DNA from: Varunaivibrio sulfuroxidans
GTDB taxonomy: Bacteria; Pseudomonadota; Alphaproteobacteria; Rhodospirillales; Magnetovibrionaceae
NCBI RefSeq assembly: GCF_029318635.1
Contig: NZ_CP119676.1
Location: forward strand, 2,555,001 to 2,619,000
Direction: 5' to 3'
DNA length: 64,000 nucleotides
In this document: positions 27,606 through 37,457 of the stretch, one piece after another
Numbering within the stretch: the first letter of the stretch is position 1
Layout of the letters: the number at the start of each line of letters is the position of its first letter
The notes under the pieces: model-generated
The model's input: the letters and a program-made list of their open reading frames with translations, nothing else
Databases searched by the model: none
Told to the model about the DNA's origin: nothing
Position numbers and translations under genes: made by a program

Positions 27606-29582
27606 ATGATCAAGAAAAGCATAATGAACCTGCCTATCGGAACCAGGGTGGGGGGGACGTTCGCCGTCGTCATGGCGCTTCTCGTCGCCATTGCCAGTCC
27701 CTTAATGCTGACGTCGATCGACAAAGTGATTTCTCAGGCGGAATACCGTGAGTTAAAAAGTTATTACGAAAACATGATGGCCAAGCTTCAGTCCGAATCG
27801 TATCGGGCGCGGTCGCTCAGCGAATTCGTGGCGAACATGCCCGCCGCGCAAAAGGCCTTTTCCGAAAAGGATCGCGGCGCTTTAATGGCTTTGTTCGGCC
27901 CCTCTTTCGATCGTTTGAAAAAGCAGTACGGGGTACGCCAATTCCAGTTTCACACGCCGCCGGCGACGTCCTTCCTGCGCGTTCACAAGCCGGAAAAATT
28001 TGGCGATGATCTTTCCTCGTTCCGCAAGACCGTGGTGCAGACGAACGCGACCAAGGAGGGAACCTCCGGGTTGGAAAAAGGTGTCGCGGGGATCGGTATT
28101 CGCGGACTTTCTCCCGTGTTCGAAAAGGGCGACCAGGTGGGGTCCGTCGAATTCGGACTCTCCTTCGGCGCGCCGTTCCTGGCCAGCTTCAAGAAGCAGT
28201 ACGGGGTCGATGTCTCGGTGATGGTGCCCGATAAGAACGCCTTCAACCCTTTGGCGACAACCCTTGAAAAGGGGTCGATGTCTTCCGCCGCGCAGCTCGA
28301 CGCGGCGATGAAAGGCAAGGCGTTTTCCCATTCGGGAAAGCTGAACGGGACGCCGGTCGCCGTTTATCTGGGCAGTGTGAAGGATTTTTCGGGTAACCCG
28401 ATCGCAGTCGCCGAATTGGTGATGGATGTCAGTTATTACGCCAACGCCCTGACGATGGCCCGCTATGCGATTGGCGGCGTGACCATCGTCGCCGTTCTTA
28501 TTTCGATCGGCTTTATCTGGTTCGTTCGCGCCACGGTCGCCAACCCGTTGCGCGAAATGACGGGGGCCATGCGCGGCCTGGCGGAGGGGCAGACCGATAT
28601 CACGATCCCGACGGCGGACCAGAAAGATGAAATCGGCGACATGGCCGGCGCGCTCGCGGTGTTCAAGGCCAACGCCATAGAGCGCGAGCGCATCGCCGAG
28701 GCGCAGCGCAAGGAGGAAGAGAAAAAGCACCAGCGGCAAGAGAAAATAGAACGTCTGACCGATACCTTCGATAAAACGTCTTCCGAACTTGTGGACAAGG
28801 TGACCCGGGCGGTCGGTTCGCTGGGTGAATTTTCGCAAACCATGAGTACGCTTGCCGACGACACCAGCCAGCGCAGCAACGCGGTGGCCGCGGCCACCGA
28901 GGAAGCCTCGGCCAATGTGCAGACGGTGGCGGCGGCGGCGGAGGAATTGACCGCGTCGATCCAGGAAATTCGCACGCAAGTCCATAAATCCGCCGAAATG
29001 TCGGATAAGGCCGCCGAACGGGCGCAGGAAACGATAGAAATCGTTCGTTCCCTGGCCGGGGCGACGGAGCGTATCGGTGAAGTCATCAACCTGATTAACG
29101 ACATCGCCGATCAAACCAACCTGTTGGCGCTCAACGCCACTATCGAGGCGGCCAGGGCCGGCGAGGCGGGCAAGGGTTTCGCCGTTGTCGCGGGCGAGGT
29201 GAAAAATCTCGCCAACCAGACGGCGAAGGCGACCGAAGAAATCAGCACCCAGATTCGCGGCGTGCAGGATCAAACGCAAAATTCGGTTGACGCCATGGGT
29301 GAAATTTCCGGAGTAATTGTCGAGTTGAGCCAGGTTGTGGGCGACATTAATCACGCCATGGGCCAGCAAAATGAAGCAACCAACGAGATCGCTAATAATA
29401 TTAATCAGGCGGCGGCGGGCACCAAGGAAGTCACCACCAATATTTCAAGTGTTTCCGCCGCCGCGGTGGAAACCCGTGGCGCAGCGGGCCAGGTCTCCGA
29501 ATCGGCTCAGGACCTGATGGCGGAAACCGACACCCTAAGCCGTCATATTCAGGGATTTTTGCGCGACGTAAAAAACGCCTGA
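27606..29582 (+). CDS. Methyl-accepting chemotaxis protein with double-Cache sensor
   Basis: A 658-residue chemoreceptor: transmembrane helix 1 (about 14-34), a periplasmic sensor (about 35-275), transmembrane helix 2 (about 285-307), HAMP (about 308-362) and a cytoplasmic signalling domain with the hairpin [21 protein letters not shown]. Within the sensor, [23 protein letters not shown] (in parts) and [11 protein letters not shown] followed by GSVEFG resemble the dCache_3 type common in spirilla. No C-terminal pentapeptide for CheR tethering is seen. It is monocistronic and ends at a strong terminator. The ligand is unknown. Confidence 0.93.
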   Translation: MIKKSIMNLPIGTRVGGTFAVVMALLVAIASPLMLTSIDKVISQAEYRELKSYYENMMAKLQSESYRARSLSEFVANMPAAQKAFSEKDRGALMALFGPSFDRLKKQYGVRQFQFHTPPATSFLRVHKPEKFGDDLSSFRKTVVQTNATKEGTSGLEKGVAGIGIRGLSPVFEKGDQVGSVEFGLSFGAPFLASFKKQYGVDVSVMVPDKNAFNPLATTLEKGSMSSAAQLDAAMKGKAFSHSGKLNGTPVAVYLGSVKDFSGNPIAVAELVMDVSYYANALTMARYAIGGVTIVAVLISIGFIWFVRATVANPLREMTGAMRGLAEGQTDITIPTADQKDEIGDMAGALAVFKANAIERERIAEAQRKEEEKKHQRQEKIERLTDTFDKTSSELVDKVTRAVGSLGEFSQTMSTLADDTSQRSNAVAAATEEASANVQTVAAAAEELTASIQEIRTQVHKSAEMSDKAAERAQETIEIVRSLAGATERIGEVINLINDIADQTNLLALNATIEAARAGEAGKGFAVVAGEVKNLANQTAKATEEISTQIRGVQDQTQNSVDAMGEISGVIVELSQVVGDINHAMGQQNEATNEIANNINQAAAGTKEVTTNISSVSAAAVETRGAAGQVSESAQDLMAETDTLSRHIQGFLRDVKNA

Positions 29583-29631
29583 TGCCGTCATAACGCGGCC
29601 TCCGAAATCTCCGAGGCCCGTTTTTCCACCG

Positions 29632-29668
29632 TCCCGCCCGGTTCCTTGAGCCGGGCGGGATTTTTTTT
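29632..29668 (+). terminator. Intrinsic terminator after the chemoreceptor gene
   Basis: TCCCGCCCGG (29632-29641) pairs with CCGGGCGGGA (29651-29660) around a 9-nt loop and is followed by eight T. A weaker hairpin GGCCTC/GAGGCC with CGTTTTT lies just upstream at about 29597-29624. Confidence 0.93.
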
Positions 29669-29811
29669 GGGATTTCTCTTGTGCGGCGCACCATGGCTGC
29701 GTATAAGGGCTGTGGGCCACGGTCCCCCAACGGACCGCGACCCTTCTGCCGAACGGCGAAGGGCGACATCTGATACGCTGGCTGGGTTTGCCTCCACCGG
29801 TGAATACGCGG

Positions 29812-29887
29812 GGACCTCGTGGTCCTTTTCGTTTTGTATCTTTTGCTCCACTCCCTTCGCCTTGCGCCACAAGAAGGGAGTTTTTTT
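29812..29887 (+). promoter_or_regulatory. Structured serC leader with terminator-like hairpin that contains the ribosome binding site
   Basis: Two hairpins precede serC. The first is GGACC (29812-29816)/GGTCC (29821-29825) with a TCGT loop and a T-rich tail. The second is ACTCCCTTC (29850-29858)/GAAGGGAGT (29873-29881) with a 14-nt loop, followed directly by a T-run to 29887 and then the serC ATG at 29888. The 3' arm holds GGGAG, the ribosome binding site, so folding would both hide it and form an intrinsic terminator. A conserved serC leader motif is known upstream of serC in alphaproteobacteria; this region has the same position and general design, but I could not test the match to the consensus. 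Confidence 0.7.
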
Positions 29888-31057
29888 ATGACCACCGTTC
29901 CCCAGCCGGACACCCGTCCGGCACGCCCCGAATTTTCCTCAGGTCCCTGCGCCAAACGTCCCGGTTGGACGGTTGACGTGTTGAAGGACGCCGCCGTCGG
30001 GCGTTCGCATCGCTCGAAAATCGGCAAGGCCAAACTGGCCGAGGTGATCGATCGCACCCGTGCCGTTCTCGGGGTGCCCGACGATTATAAAATTGGTATC
30101 GTCCCGGCGTCCGACACCGGCGCCGTGGAAATGGCGTTGTGGTCGCTGCTGGGCGAACGCGGCGTCGATATGCTGGTGTGGGAAAGCTTCGGCGCCGGAT
30201 GGGCGACGGACATCACCAAACAGCTAAAGCTCGACGACGTCCGCGTGATGAAGGCCGATTACGGGAATATTCCCGATTTGGGCCAAGTCGATTTCGCCCG
30301 TGACGTGGTGTTCGCCTGGAACGGCACCACTTCGGGCGTCAAGGCGCCGGACGGCGCCTGGATCAAGGATGATCGCCAAGGCCTCACGATCTGCGACGCC
30401 ACCTCGGCGGTGTTCGCCATGGATATGCCGTGGGCGAAGCTCGATGTCGTCACTTATTCATGGCAAAAAGTCATGGGTGGAGAGGGACAGCATGGAATTT
30501 TAATTCTAAGCCCGCGCGCCGTCGAGCGACTGGAAAATTACACCCCGGCGTGGCCGTTGCCGAAGATTTTTCGCCTGACCAAGGGCGGTAAGTTGATCGA
30601 GGGTATTTTTCGCGGCGAGACCATCAACACGCCGTCGATGATTGCGGTTGAAGACGCCCTGGACGGCCTGAAATGGGCCGAACAATTGGGCGGCTTGGCG
30701 GCGTTGAAAAAACGCAGCGAAGATAACCTCGCCGTCCTCGACGCGTGGGTGACGAAAACCGGCTGGGTCGAATTTTTGGCCAAGGATCCGGCGATCCGCT
30801 CCAATACCTCGGTCTGCCTGAGCGTCGCCGACCCCGACTTCCAAAACCTCGACGCCGACGCCCAGACCAAGACGGTCAAGCGCATGGCCGCGCTTCTTGA
30901 GGCCGAGGGCGTCGCCTTGGATATCGGCGGTTATCGCGATGCGCCGGCGGGCCTGCGCATCTGGTGCGGATCGACCGTCGATAGCGCCGATCTGAAGGCG
31001 CTGACGCCTTGGCTCGACTGGGCCTACGCCACCGCCAAAAATGAACAGAACGCTTAA
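29888..31057 (+). CDS. serC: Phosphoserine aminotransferase
   Basis: PLP enzyme converting 3-phosphohydroxypyruvate to phosphoserine in serine synthesis (it also serves pyridoxine synthesis in many bacteria). The 389-residue protein has [52 protein letters not shown] and the PLP-lysine segment [15 protein letters not shown], the pattern of the alphaproteobacterial/archaeal-type SerC. ATG 29888 is the correct start: it immediately follows the leader T-run, and GGGAG lies 8 bp upstream. serA follows after 32 bp in the same operon. Confidence 0.95.
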   Translation: MTTVPQPDTRPARPEFSSGPCAKRPGWTVDVLKDAAVGRSHRSKIGKAKLAEVIDRTRAVLGVPDDYKIGIVPASDTGAVEMALWSLLGERGVDMLVWESFGAGWATDITKQLKLDDVRVMKADYGNIPDLGQVDFARDVVFAWNGTTSGVKAPDGAWIKDDRQGLTICDATSAVFAMDMPWAKLDVVTYSWQKVMGGEGQHGILILSPRAVERLENYTPAWPLPKIFRLTKGGKLIEGIFRGETINTPSMIAVEDALDGLKWAEQLGGLAALKKRSEDNLAVLDAWVTKTGWVEFLAKDPAIRSNTSVCLSVADPDFQNLDADAQTKTVKRMAALLEAEGVALDIGGYRDAPAGLRIWCGSTVDSADLKALTPWLDWAYATAKNEQNA

Positions 31058-31089
31058 AACACCGCGCCCCGCGCGAACGGAGAACAGTT

Positions 31090-32667
31090 ATGCCCAAAGT
31101 CCTTATTTCCGATAAAATGAGCCCCCGCGCCGCCGAGGTTTTCAAGGCCCGTGGCGTCGAGGTCGATGTCAAACCCGGGATGACGCCGGATGAACTGAAA
31201 GCGTGCATCGGTCAGTACGACGGCCTCGCCGTGCGTTCGGCGACCAAGGCCACCGCCGAGATCATCGCCGCCGCCGACAACCTGAAGGTCATCGGCCGCG
31301 CCGGTATCGGTGTCGATAACATCGATATCAAGGCCGCCACCGCCAAGGGAATCGTGGTCATGAACACGCCCTTCGGCAACTCGATCACGACGGCCGAACA
31401 CGCCATTTCCATGATGATGGCGCTGGCCCGCCAGTTGCCTTTGGCCAACGCTTCCACCCAAGCCGGAAAGTGGGAAAAATCCCGCTTCATGGGCGTCGAA
31501 TTGATGGGCAAGACCTTTGCGCTGATCGGCTGCGGCAATATCGGCGCGGCGGCGGCCGACCGCGCCCAGGGCCTGAAGATGAAAGTGATCGCCTACGACC
31601 CCTATCTGTCGCCCGAGCGGGCCAAGGATCTGGGCGTGGAAAAGGTGGAACTGGACGACTTGTTCGCCCGCGCCGATTTCATCAGCCTGCACACCCCGTT
31701 GACCGACGCGACCCGGGGCATCATCAACGCCGAGGCCTTCGCCAAGATGAAGGACGGCGTGCGCGTCATCAACTGCGCGCGTGGCGGTCTGGTCGATGAA
31801 GCGGCGCTGAAAGTCGCCATTGAAAGCGGCAAGGTGGCGGGCGCGGCGCTCGACGTCTTCGAGGTCGAGCCGGCGAAGGAAAATCCTCTGTTCGGGATGG
31901 AACAGATCGTCGCCACCCCGCACCTCGGCGCATCGACCACCGAGGCCCAGGTCAACGTCGCCGTTCAGGTCGCCGAACAGCTTTCGGACTATCTGCTTAC
32001 CGGCGCCGTCGTCAACGCGCTGAACATGCCGTCGGTCAGCGCCGAGGAAGCGCCCAAACTGCGTCCCTACATGAAGTTGGCGGAACAACTGGGCTCGTTC
32101 GCCGGGCAGTTGACGCAAACCGGGATCAAATCGGTGAGCATCGAATACGAAGGCCAGGCCGCCGAGCTGAACACCAAACCGCTGACGGCGATCGTCCTTC
32201 AGGGCGTGCTTTCCCCGCAGTTGGAAGCGGTCAACATGGTCAGCGCGCCCGCGATCGCCAAGGAGCGCGATATCGACGTCAGCGAAATCAAGCATGAACG
32301 CCCGGGTGCGTATCAGACCTTGATCAAGCTGACCTTGACCACCGAGACCCAGACTCGCAGCGTTTCGGGGACTTTGTTCAATGGACAAAATCCGCGCCTG
32401 GTCGAAATCAAGGGGATTCCGATCGACGCCAAGTTGGGCACGCATATGCTGTACATCACCAACAAGGACGAGCCGGGCTTCATCGGCAAATTGGGCACCG
32501 CCTTGGGGGCGGAGAAGGCGAATATCGCGACGTTCAATCTGGGCCGCGCCGAGGCGGGCGGCGACGCCATCGCCCTGATCGAGGTCGATAGCGCCGTCAG
32601 CGACGCGTTTATCGAAAACTTGCGCGCCATGCCCGAGGTCGTTCAAGCCTTGCATCTGACGTTCTAA
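31090..32667 (+). CDS. serA: D-3-phosphoglycerate dehydrogenase
   Basis: NAD-dependent first enzyme of serine synthesis. The 525-residue protein is the long form: substrate/NAD domains (GRAGIGVDNIDIKAAT; Rossmann GCGNIGAAAADRAQG; catalytic INCARGGLVDE and ATPHLGASTTEAQ with the His), an intervening ASB domain (about 320-445) and a C-terminal ACT domain (about 452-525; NKDEPGFIGKLGTALGAEKANI in parts) that commonly senses serine. The start is ATG 31090 with GGAGAA upstream. It is co-transcribed with serC, so the leader ahead of serC should control both. A strong terminator follows. Confidence 0.97.
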   Translation: MPKVLISDKMSPRAAEVFKARGVEVDVKPGMTPDELKACIGQYDGLAVRSATKATAEIIAAADNLKVIGRAGIGVDNIDIKAATAKGIVVMNTPFGNSITTAEHAISMMMALARQLPLANASTQAGKWEKSRFMGVELMGKTFALIGCGNIGAAAADRAQGLKMKVIAYDPYLSPERAKDLGVEKVELDDLFARADFISLHTPLTDATRGIINAEAFAKMKDGVRVINCARGGLVDEAALKVAIESGKVAGAALDVFEVEPAKENPLFGMEQIVATPHLGASTTEAQVNVAVQVAEQLSDYLLTGAVVNALNMPSVSAEEAPKLRPYMKLAEQLGSFAGQLTQTGIKSVSIEYEGQAAELNTKPLTAIVLQGVLSPQLEAVNMVSAPAIAKERDIDVSEIKHERPGAYQTLIKLTLTTETQTRSVSGTLFNGQNPRLVEIKGIPIDAKLGTHMLYITNKDEPGFIGKLGTALGAEKANIATFNLGRAEAGGDAIALIEVDSAVSDAFIENLRAMPEVVQALHLTF

Positions 32668-32697
32668 TTCGACGACAGGACACGAAGAGCCTCGCCG

Positions 32698-32740
32698 CGA
32701 AGCCCCCCGCCGAACATTCCGGCGGGGGGCTTCGTCGTTT
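32698..32740 (+). terminator. Intrinsic terminator of the serC-serA operon
   Basis: CGAAGCCCCCCGCCG (32698-32712) pairs perfectly with 32720-32734 around a 7-nt AACATTC loop; TCGTTTTTCG follows. The minus-strand tail is less T-rich, so it serves mainly serA. Confidence 0.9.
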
Positions 32741-32776
32741 TTCGTCTGGCCTTGTCGTGGATCGTCCAGCGATGAA

Positions 32777-34576
32777 TTATTCGGCGTGTGCGATTTCGCC
32801 CAGGAAAGTGGCGGCGAAATCGCGCACCTTGGAGACTCCGACACCGTGGATGCGGGAAAAGGCGTCGATATCGGTGGGTTTTTTCCGCGCCATTTCGGCC
32901 AGGGTGCGGTCGGTGAAAACGGCGTAGGCGGGCACCCCCCGTTCGTGCGCCAGTTCGCGGCGCAAGCTTTTCAAGGCGTCGAACAAGGCGCGCTCCTCGT
33001 CGTTCAGGTCGGCGAGGACGCCGGATGTTTTGCCGTTTGTCTTGCGGTTTTGCGCCGTGATGCCGTGGCGCTCGACGCGGCACTGGAATATTTCCGTTCC
33101 GGCCATCAGGTCGCGTCCCTTAGAAGTGATCGCGAGCCCACCGTACCCGGCGACGTCGAGGCGCAAAAATCCCGCGCCGGTCATCTGACGAAGGATCGAA
33201 CGCCAGCGCTCCTTCGGGGTTTCGGCGCCTGCGCCGTAGGCCGCCAGGGCATGGTGGCCGGCGGATGTGATCTTCTGCGTTTTCGCCCCGCGCACGATGT
33301 CGATGATGTGGGCCGCGCCGTAGATTTGCCCGCTTTGTTCGACCGCGCCAAGGGCGATGCGCGCGCTGTCGCTGGCGTCGTGCAGTTCCGGCGGGTTCAG
33401 GCACATGTCGCAATTGCCGCACGGCGCCGTGGTTTCTCCGAAGTAGGCAAGTAGCGTCTGACGGCGGCAACCCGGTGTTTCGCAATACCCGATCAAGGCG
33501 TCGAGACGTTTGTGTTCGCGCTGTTTATGGTCGTCCGCGGTGTTTTCCTGTTCGATAAACATGCGCCGCATGCGCACGTCGTCCAAACCGTAAATCATAT
33601 GCGCCGTCGCCGCCTCCCCGTCGCGTCCGGCGCGCCCGATTTCCTGGTAGTAGGCCTCGACGCTGCCCGGCATATCGGTGTGCGCGACGAAACGCACGTC
33701 GGGTTTGTCGATTCCCATGCCAAAGGCGATGGTGGCGACGATGATGACGCCGGGCGCATCCATGAAGATTTTTTGATGATGGGTCCGTTCGGCGGCATCC
33801 ATCCCGGCGTGGTAGGGCAGGGCGCGATAGCCGTTTTCGCACAAAAGGCGCGCCGTTTTTTCGGTCTTGTCCCGCGACAGGCAATAGACGATTCCGCTTT
33901 CGCCGGGATGGGCGCGCACGATATCCAGCAATTGGCGGTTGCGCTCGGTGCGCGCGTCCACGGCGAGATGAATGTTGGGACGGTCGAACCCGGAAACGAA
34001 GACTTTTCCGGCGCCGGCGAACAATTTATCGACGATGTCGCGCTGGGTCGCCGCGTCGGCGGTCGCGGTTAGGGCGGCGATGGGAACACCGAGGAACAGC
34101 TCGCCAAGGCGGGTCAGGCTTTCATATTCGGGGCGGAACGACGGTCCCCAACGCGACAGGCAATGGGCCTCGTCAATGGCGATCAGGCGCACGGGCAGGC
34201 GCTGCAACGCGGCGATCATGCGCGCGGTCATCAATCGTTCCGGGGCCAGGTACAGCAGGCGAGTTTGGCCGCTTGCGACCCGCCGCCAGGCGGCGACGTT
34301 GCTATCTCGGCTCCGCGACGAATTGATGGTTTCGGCCTCGACCCCCGCCAGCTTTAGCGCCGCGACCTGATCTTCCATCAGCGCCACCAGCGGCGAAACC
34401 ACGATGGTCAACCCGCCCAAGACCAGGGCCGGAATCTGAAAACACATGGATTTTCCCGCCCCCGTGGGCATCACCGCCAGAACATGCGCGCCGTCCAATA
34501 TGGCTTGAATAATGTCGTGCTGGCCGGGGCGAAACCGGTCGTATCCGAAGACGTTTTTTAAAGCGGCGAGGGGCAT
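32777..34576 (-). CDS. recQ: ATP-dependent DNA helicase RecQ
   Basis: 3'-5' DNA helicase of recombination repair, 599 residues. Seen: motif 0 FGYDRFRPGQHDII, Walker A AVMPTGAGKSMCFQ, DEAH box IAIDEAHCLSRWG, motif VI QEIGRAGRDG, the RQC zinc cysteines (ETPGCRRQTLLAYFGE and CGNCDMC) and a C-terminal HRDC domain (about 520-595; LFDALKSLRRELAHERGVPAYAVFTD in parts). The start is ATG 34576 with AGGA upstream. It converges with serA and is divergent from the AOR operon. Confidence 0.96.
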   Translation of the reverse strand: MPLAALKNVFGYDRFRPGQHDIIQAILDGAHVLAVMPTGAGKSMCFQIPALVLGGLTIVVSPLVALMEDQVAALKLAGVEAETINSSRSRDSNVAAWRRVASGQTRLLYLAPERLMTARMIAALQRLPVRLIAIDEAHCLSRWGPSFRPEYESLTRLGELFLGVPIAALTATADAATQRDIVDKLFAGAGKVFVSGFDRPNIHLAVDARTERNRQLLDIVRAHPGESGIVYCLSRDKTEKTARLLCENGYRALPYHAGMDAAERTHHQKIFMDAPGVIIVATIAFGMGIDKPDVRFVAHTDMPGSVEAYYQEIGRAGRDGEAATAHMIYGLDDVRMRRMFIEQENTADDHKQREHKRLDALIGYCETPGCRRQTLLAYFGETTAPCGNCDMCLNPPELHDASDSARIALGAVEQSGQIYGAAHIIDIVRGAKTQKITSAGHHALAAYGAGAETPKERWRSILRQMTGAGFLRLDVAGYGGLAITSKGRDLMAGTEIFQCRVERHGITAQNRKTNGKTSGVLADLNDEERALFDALKSLRRELAHERGVPAYAVFTDRTLAEMARKKPTDIDAFSRIHGVGVSKVRDFAATFLGEIAHAE

Positions 34577-35022
34577 GAGGTCCTATGGATGGAAAGACGG
34601 TTGAACGAGGCCGGCAAGCAAGTGGAGCATACGCCCACTGCCGCCGTTCGATCGGCGGCGGCGCGGCTCATCATCGTTATTATCGCCCGGCGATGCAATC
34701 GTTGGAGCGGCTTTTTCTTTCGTCGCCACCGCCACGGCCTCGCGTGAGGCGAATTTGAGGGGTAAAAGTTCCTTGCAACACGCGCTATTGTGAGTCGTAA
34801 TATCAGATCAAGTCCGGCGTCGAGATCGGGCGATCTTGGAGGTTGTATCCGCCGTTGGCGCACCGACGGAACGAAGGTGGCTCCGTCTGTTTTTCGCGCT
34901 TTAGACGGCCTTATGACCGGGAATTGCGCATCGGCCGTTCGGCCCCGTGCGTTTGGGTTCGTCGTGCGTTCGGGTTCGTCGTGCGTTCGGGTTCGTGGTG
35001 ATCGGCGATTTGGGAGGACATT
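34577..35022. other. 446-bp divergent region between recQ and the AOR operon
   Basis: Must contain the AOR operon promoter and probably the site for its regulator. Most of it shows no recognisable element; the last 80 bp hold a 17-bp triple repeat (34946-34996) and the ribosome site GGGAGGAC before aorA. I found no convincing ModE palindrome or riboswitch. Confidence 0.55.
34946..34996 (+). repeat. Three tandem 17-bp repeats just upstream of the AOR operon
   Basis: CGTGCGTTCGGGTTCGT is repeated three times without gaps (34946, 34963, 34980); the first copy has one change (TTTGGG). The array ends 26 bp before the ferredoxin start codon, inside the leader or promoter. It could be a repeated operator or a slippage product. 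Confidence 0.85.
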
Positions 35023-35502
35023 ATGCAAAAGGCGTTGTTGCTGGATTCGGAAAAATGCACCGGATGCCTGCAGTGCGAGATCGCTTGTTCGTTCGAAAAC
35101 GAGGGCGTTTTCAATCCGTCGAAGTCCCGTATTCGGGTCTTCAATTTTCACGACGAGGGGCGTTTCGTTCCCTACACCTGCACCCAGTGCGACGAGGCGT
35201 GGTGCCGCTCGGCGTGTCCGGTGGGGGCAATTTCGCTGAACGGCGCGACCGGGGCCAAGGAAGTCGCCGAGGCGCTGTGCGTCGGTTGCAAGGTGTGCAC
35301 CATCGCCTGCCCCTTCGGCACCGTCAATTACAACCAGGCGACGGGTAAGGTCGTCAAGTGCGACCTGTGCGGCGGCGATCCCGCCTGCGCCAAGGCGTGT
35401 CCGACGCAGGCGATCGTTTATGTCGATGCCGATGCGACGGGGCTGGAAAAAATGCGGGTTTGGGCGGCGAAAACGGATGCCGGCAATCGGGCGACGGCGT
35501 AA
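35023..35502 (+). CDS. aorA: Polyferredoxin subunit of aldehyde oxidoreductase
   Basis: A 159-residue iron-sulfur protein with four cysteine groups for four [4Fe-4S] clusters: CTGCLQCEIAC, CTQCDEAWCRSACP, CVGCKVCTIACP and CDLCGGDPACAKACP. It resembles the HycB/DmsB-like small subunit of AorABC enzymes and would carry electrons between the tungstopterin subunit and the flavoprotein. The start is ATG 35023 with GGGAGGAC 4-5 bp upstream. The catalytic gene follows after 12 bp. The symbol is given by context with the next two genes. Confidence 0.88.
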   Translation: MQKALLLDSEKCTGCLQCEIACSFENEGVFNPSKSRIRVFNFHDEGRFVPYTCTQCDEAWCRSACPVGAISLNGATGAKEVAEALCVGCKVCTIACPFGTVNYNQATGKVVKCDLCGGDPACAKACPTQAIVYVDADATGLEKMRVWAAKTDAGNRATA

Positions 35503-35514
35503 GGGAGAAAAATC

Positions 35515-37362
35515 ATGGCTTGGGCGCGGAAAATTCTTCGGGTCAATCTGACGAAGGGAACCTGTGAAAGCGAACCTTTGAACATGGAATGGGCGCAAAA
35601 ATATCTCGGCCAGCGCGGCCTGGGGACGAAATACCTGGTCGAGGAAACCGATCCCAAGGTCGATCCCCTGGCGCCGGAAAACAAGATGATCATGGCGACC
35701 GGGCCGTTGACCGGAACCGCGGCCTCCACGGCGGGGCGCTATTCGGTGATCACCAAGGGGGCGCTGACCGGGGCCATCGCGTGTTCCAACGCCGGCGGTT
35801 TTTTCGGCAACGAGCTCAAGAACGCGGGCTTCGACATGATCATTTTCGAAGGAAAATCACCCAAGCCCGTCTATCTTTTATTGGAAGACGACAACGCCCG
35901 CCTGCTCGACGCCGCCGCGTTTTGGGGCAAATCGGTGTGGGACACCGAGGAGGGCATCAAGGCGAAGCACCAGGACCCGCAGCTGCGCGTCGCCTCGATC
36001 GGGGTGGCGGGGGAAACCGGTTGCAAATACGCCGCCATCGTCAACGACATGCACCGCGCCGCCGGTCGCTCGGGGGTCGGCGCGGTGATGGGATCGAAAA
36101 ACCTGAAAGCGGTCGCCGTGCGCGGCACCCAGGGCGTTAAAATCGATAATGTCGAGGCCTTCATGGCCGCGGTTAACGCGGGCAAGGCGGTGCTCGCCGG
36201 CAATGCGGTGACCGGCGAGGGGTTGCCCGCTTACGGCACTCAGGTGCTGATGAACGTGATCAACGAGACCGGCGCCCTGCCGACGCGCAATCACCGCGAT
36301 GTGCAGTTCGAAGGGGCGGCGAAAATTTCGGCGGAAGCCATGGTCGAACCGCGGCGTTCCGACGGTAAGCCCAACTTGGTGCGCAACGCCGCGTGTTTTG
36401 GCTGCACCATCGCCTGCGGGCGGATATCGACCATCGACCGCACGCATTACACGGTCGCCGATCGACCACAATACCACGGCGCGTCGGGTGGTCTCGAATA
36501 CGAGGCGGCGTGGGCGTTGGGCGCGGCGACCGGGGTATCCGATCTGGACGCGCTGACCTTCGCCAATTTCATCTGCAACGAGCAGGGAATGGACCCGATT
36601 TCCCTGGGCGCGACCATCGGCGCGGCGATGGAGCTGTTCGACATGGGCGTGATTACTTCCAAGGAAACCGGGGGCGTCGCGTTGACCTTCGGCAATACCC
36701 AGGCCTTTACCACGATCGTCGAGTTGACCGCCCGGGGCGAGGGCTTCGGCGCCGATATCGCGCTGGGCTCGAAAAGGATGTGTGAAAAATACGGTCACGG
36801 CGAATTGTCGATGTCGGTCAAGGGCCAGGAATTCCCGGCCTATGACTCGCGAGGCATTCAGGGTATGGGGTTGACCTACGCCACCTCCAACCGCGGCGCT
36901 TGTCATTTGCGCAGTTATACCGTGGCGTCGGAAATTTTGGGCGTGCCGGAAAAAACCGACCCGTTGTCCTCCGACGGCAAGGCGGGGCTGGTGATGGCGT
37001 TTCAGGACGCCACGGCGGTGGTCGATTCGGTGGGGTTGTGCGTGTTCACCACGTTCGCCTGGTCGCTCGATGATATCGCGCCGCAGATCGACGCCGCCTG
37101 CGAGGGCGATTGGTCGGTGGAAAACCTGCTCAAGGCCGGAGAGAGAATCTGGACCTTGGAGCGCCAGTACAATTTGGCCGCCGGTTTCACCGGAAAGGAC
37201 GACACCCTGCCCAAAAGACTACTCAAGGACGCCGCCAAGACCGGCCCCGCCAAGGGCAAGGTCAACCGGCTCGACGTTATGCTGCCCGAGTACTATCAAC
37301 TGCGCGGTTGGACCCCGAACGGCGTGCCGACCAACGAGACGCTGTCGCGCATCCAGTTGTAA
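35515..37362 (+). CDS. aorB: Aldehyde:ferredoxin oxidoreductase catalytic subunit (W/Mo bis-pterin)
   Basis: A 615-residue AOR-family enzyme that oxidises aldehydes to carboxylic acids, or can reduce acids, using a tungsten bis-pterin and one [4Fe-4S] cluster. Seen: N-terminal LRVNLTKGTCESEPL, GRGLG-like QRGLGTKYL, ATGPLTGTAAS and GRYSVITKGALTGAIA; cluster ligands Cys294, Cys297, Cys301 (CFGCTIAC) and Cys509 (SVGLCVFT), the standard spacing; and KGQEFPAYDSRGIQGMGLTYATSNRGACH in parts, a family hallmark. The order FeS protein-catalytic-flavoprotein follows the AorABC enzymes described in Aromatoleum. Tungsten rather than molybdenum is inferred from the family. Confidence 0.95.
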   Translation: MAWARKILRVNLTKGTCESEPLNMEWAQKYLGQRGLGTKYLVEETDPKVDPLAPENKMIMATGPLTGTAASTAGRYSVITKGALTGAIACSNAGGFFGNELKNAGFDMIIFEGKSPKPVYLLLEDDNARLLDAAAFWGKSVWDTEEGIKAKHQDPQLRVASIGVAGETGCKYAAIVNDMHRAAGRSGVGAVMGSKNLKAVAVRGTQGVKIDNVEAFMAAVNAGKAVLAGNAVTGEGLPAYGTQVLMNVINETGALPTRNHRDVQFEGAAKISAEAMVEPRRSDGKPNLVRNAACFGCTIACGRISTIDRTHYTVADRPQYHGASGGLEYEAAWALGAATGVSDLDALTFANFICNEQGMDPISLGATIGAAMELFDMGVITSKETGGVALTFGNTQAFTTIVELTARGEGFGADIALGSKRMCEKYGHGELSMSVKGQEFPAYDSRGIQGMGLTYATSNRGACHLRSYTVASEILGVPEKTDPLSSDGKAGLVMAFQDATAVVDSVGLCVFTTFAWSLDDIAPQIDAACEGDWSVENLLKAGERIWTLERQYNLAAGFTGKDDTLPKRLLKDAAKTGPAKGKVNRLDVMLPEYYQLRGWTPNGVPTNETLSRIQL

Positions 37363-37457
37363 TGCCGCGCGTTCCACTCGGGCTCGCCCGCGCCTGCGCC
37401 TGGGGAACGGGAAAGCGCGGACCCGGGGAGATAAGGTCATGAGCAGGGGATGAAAAA

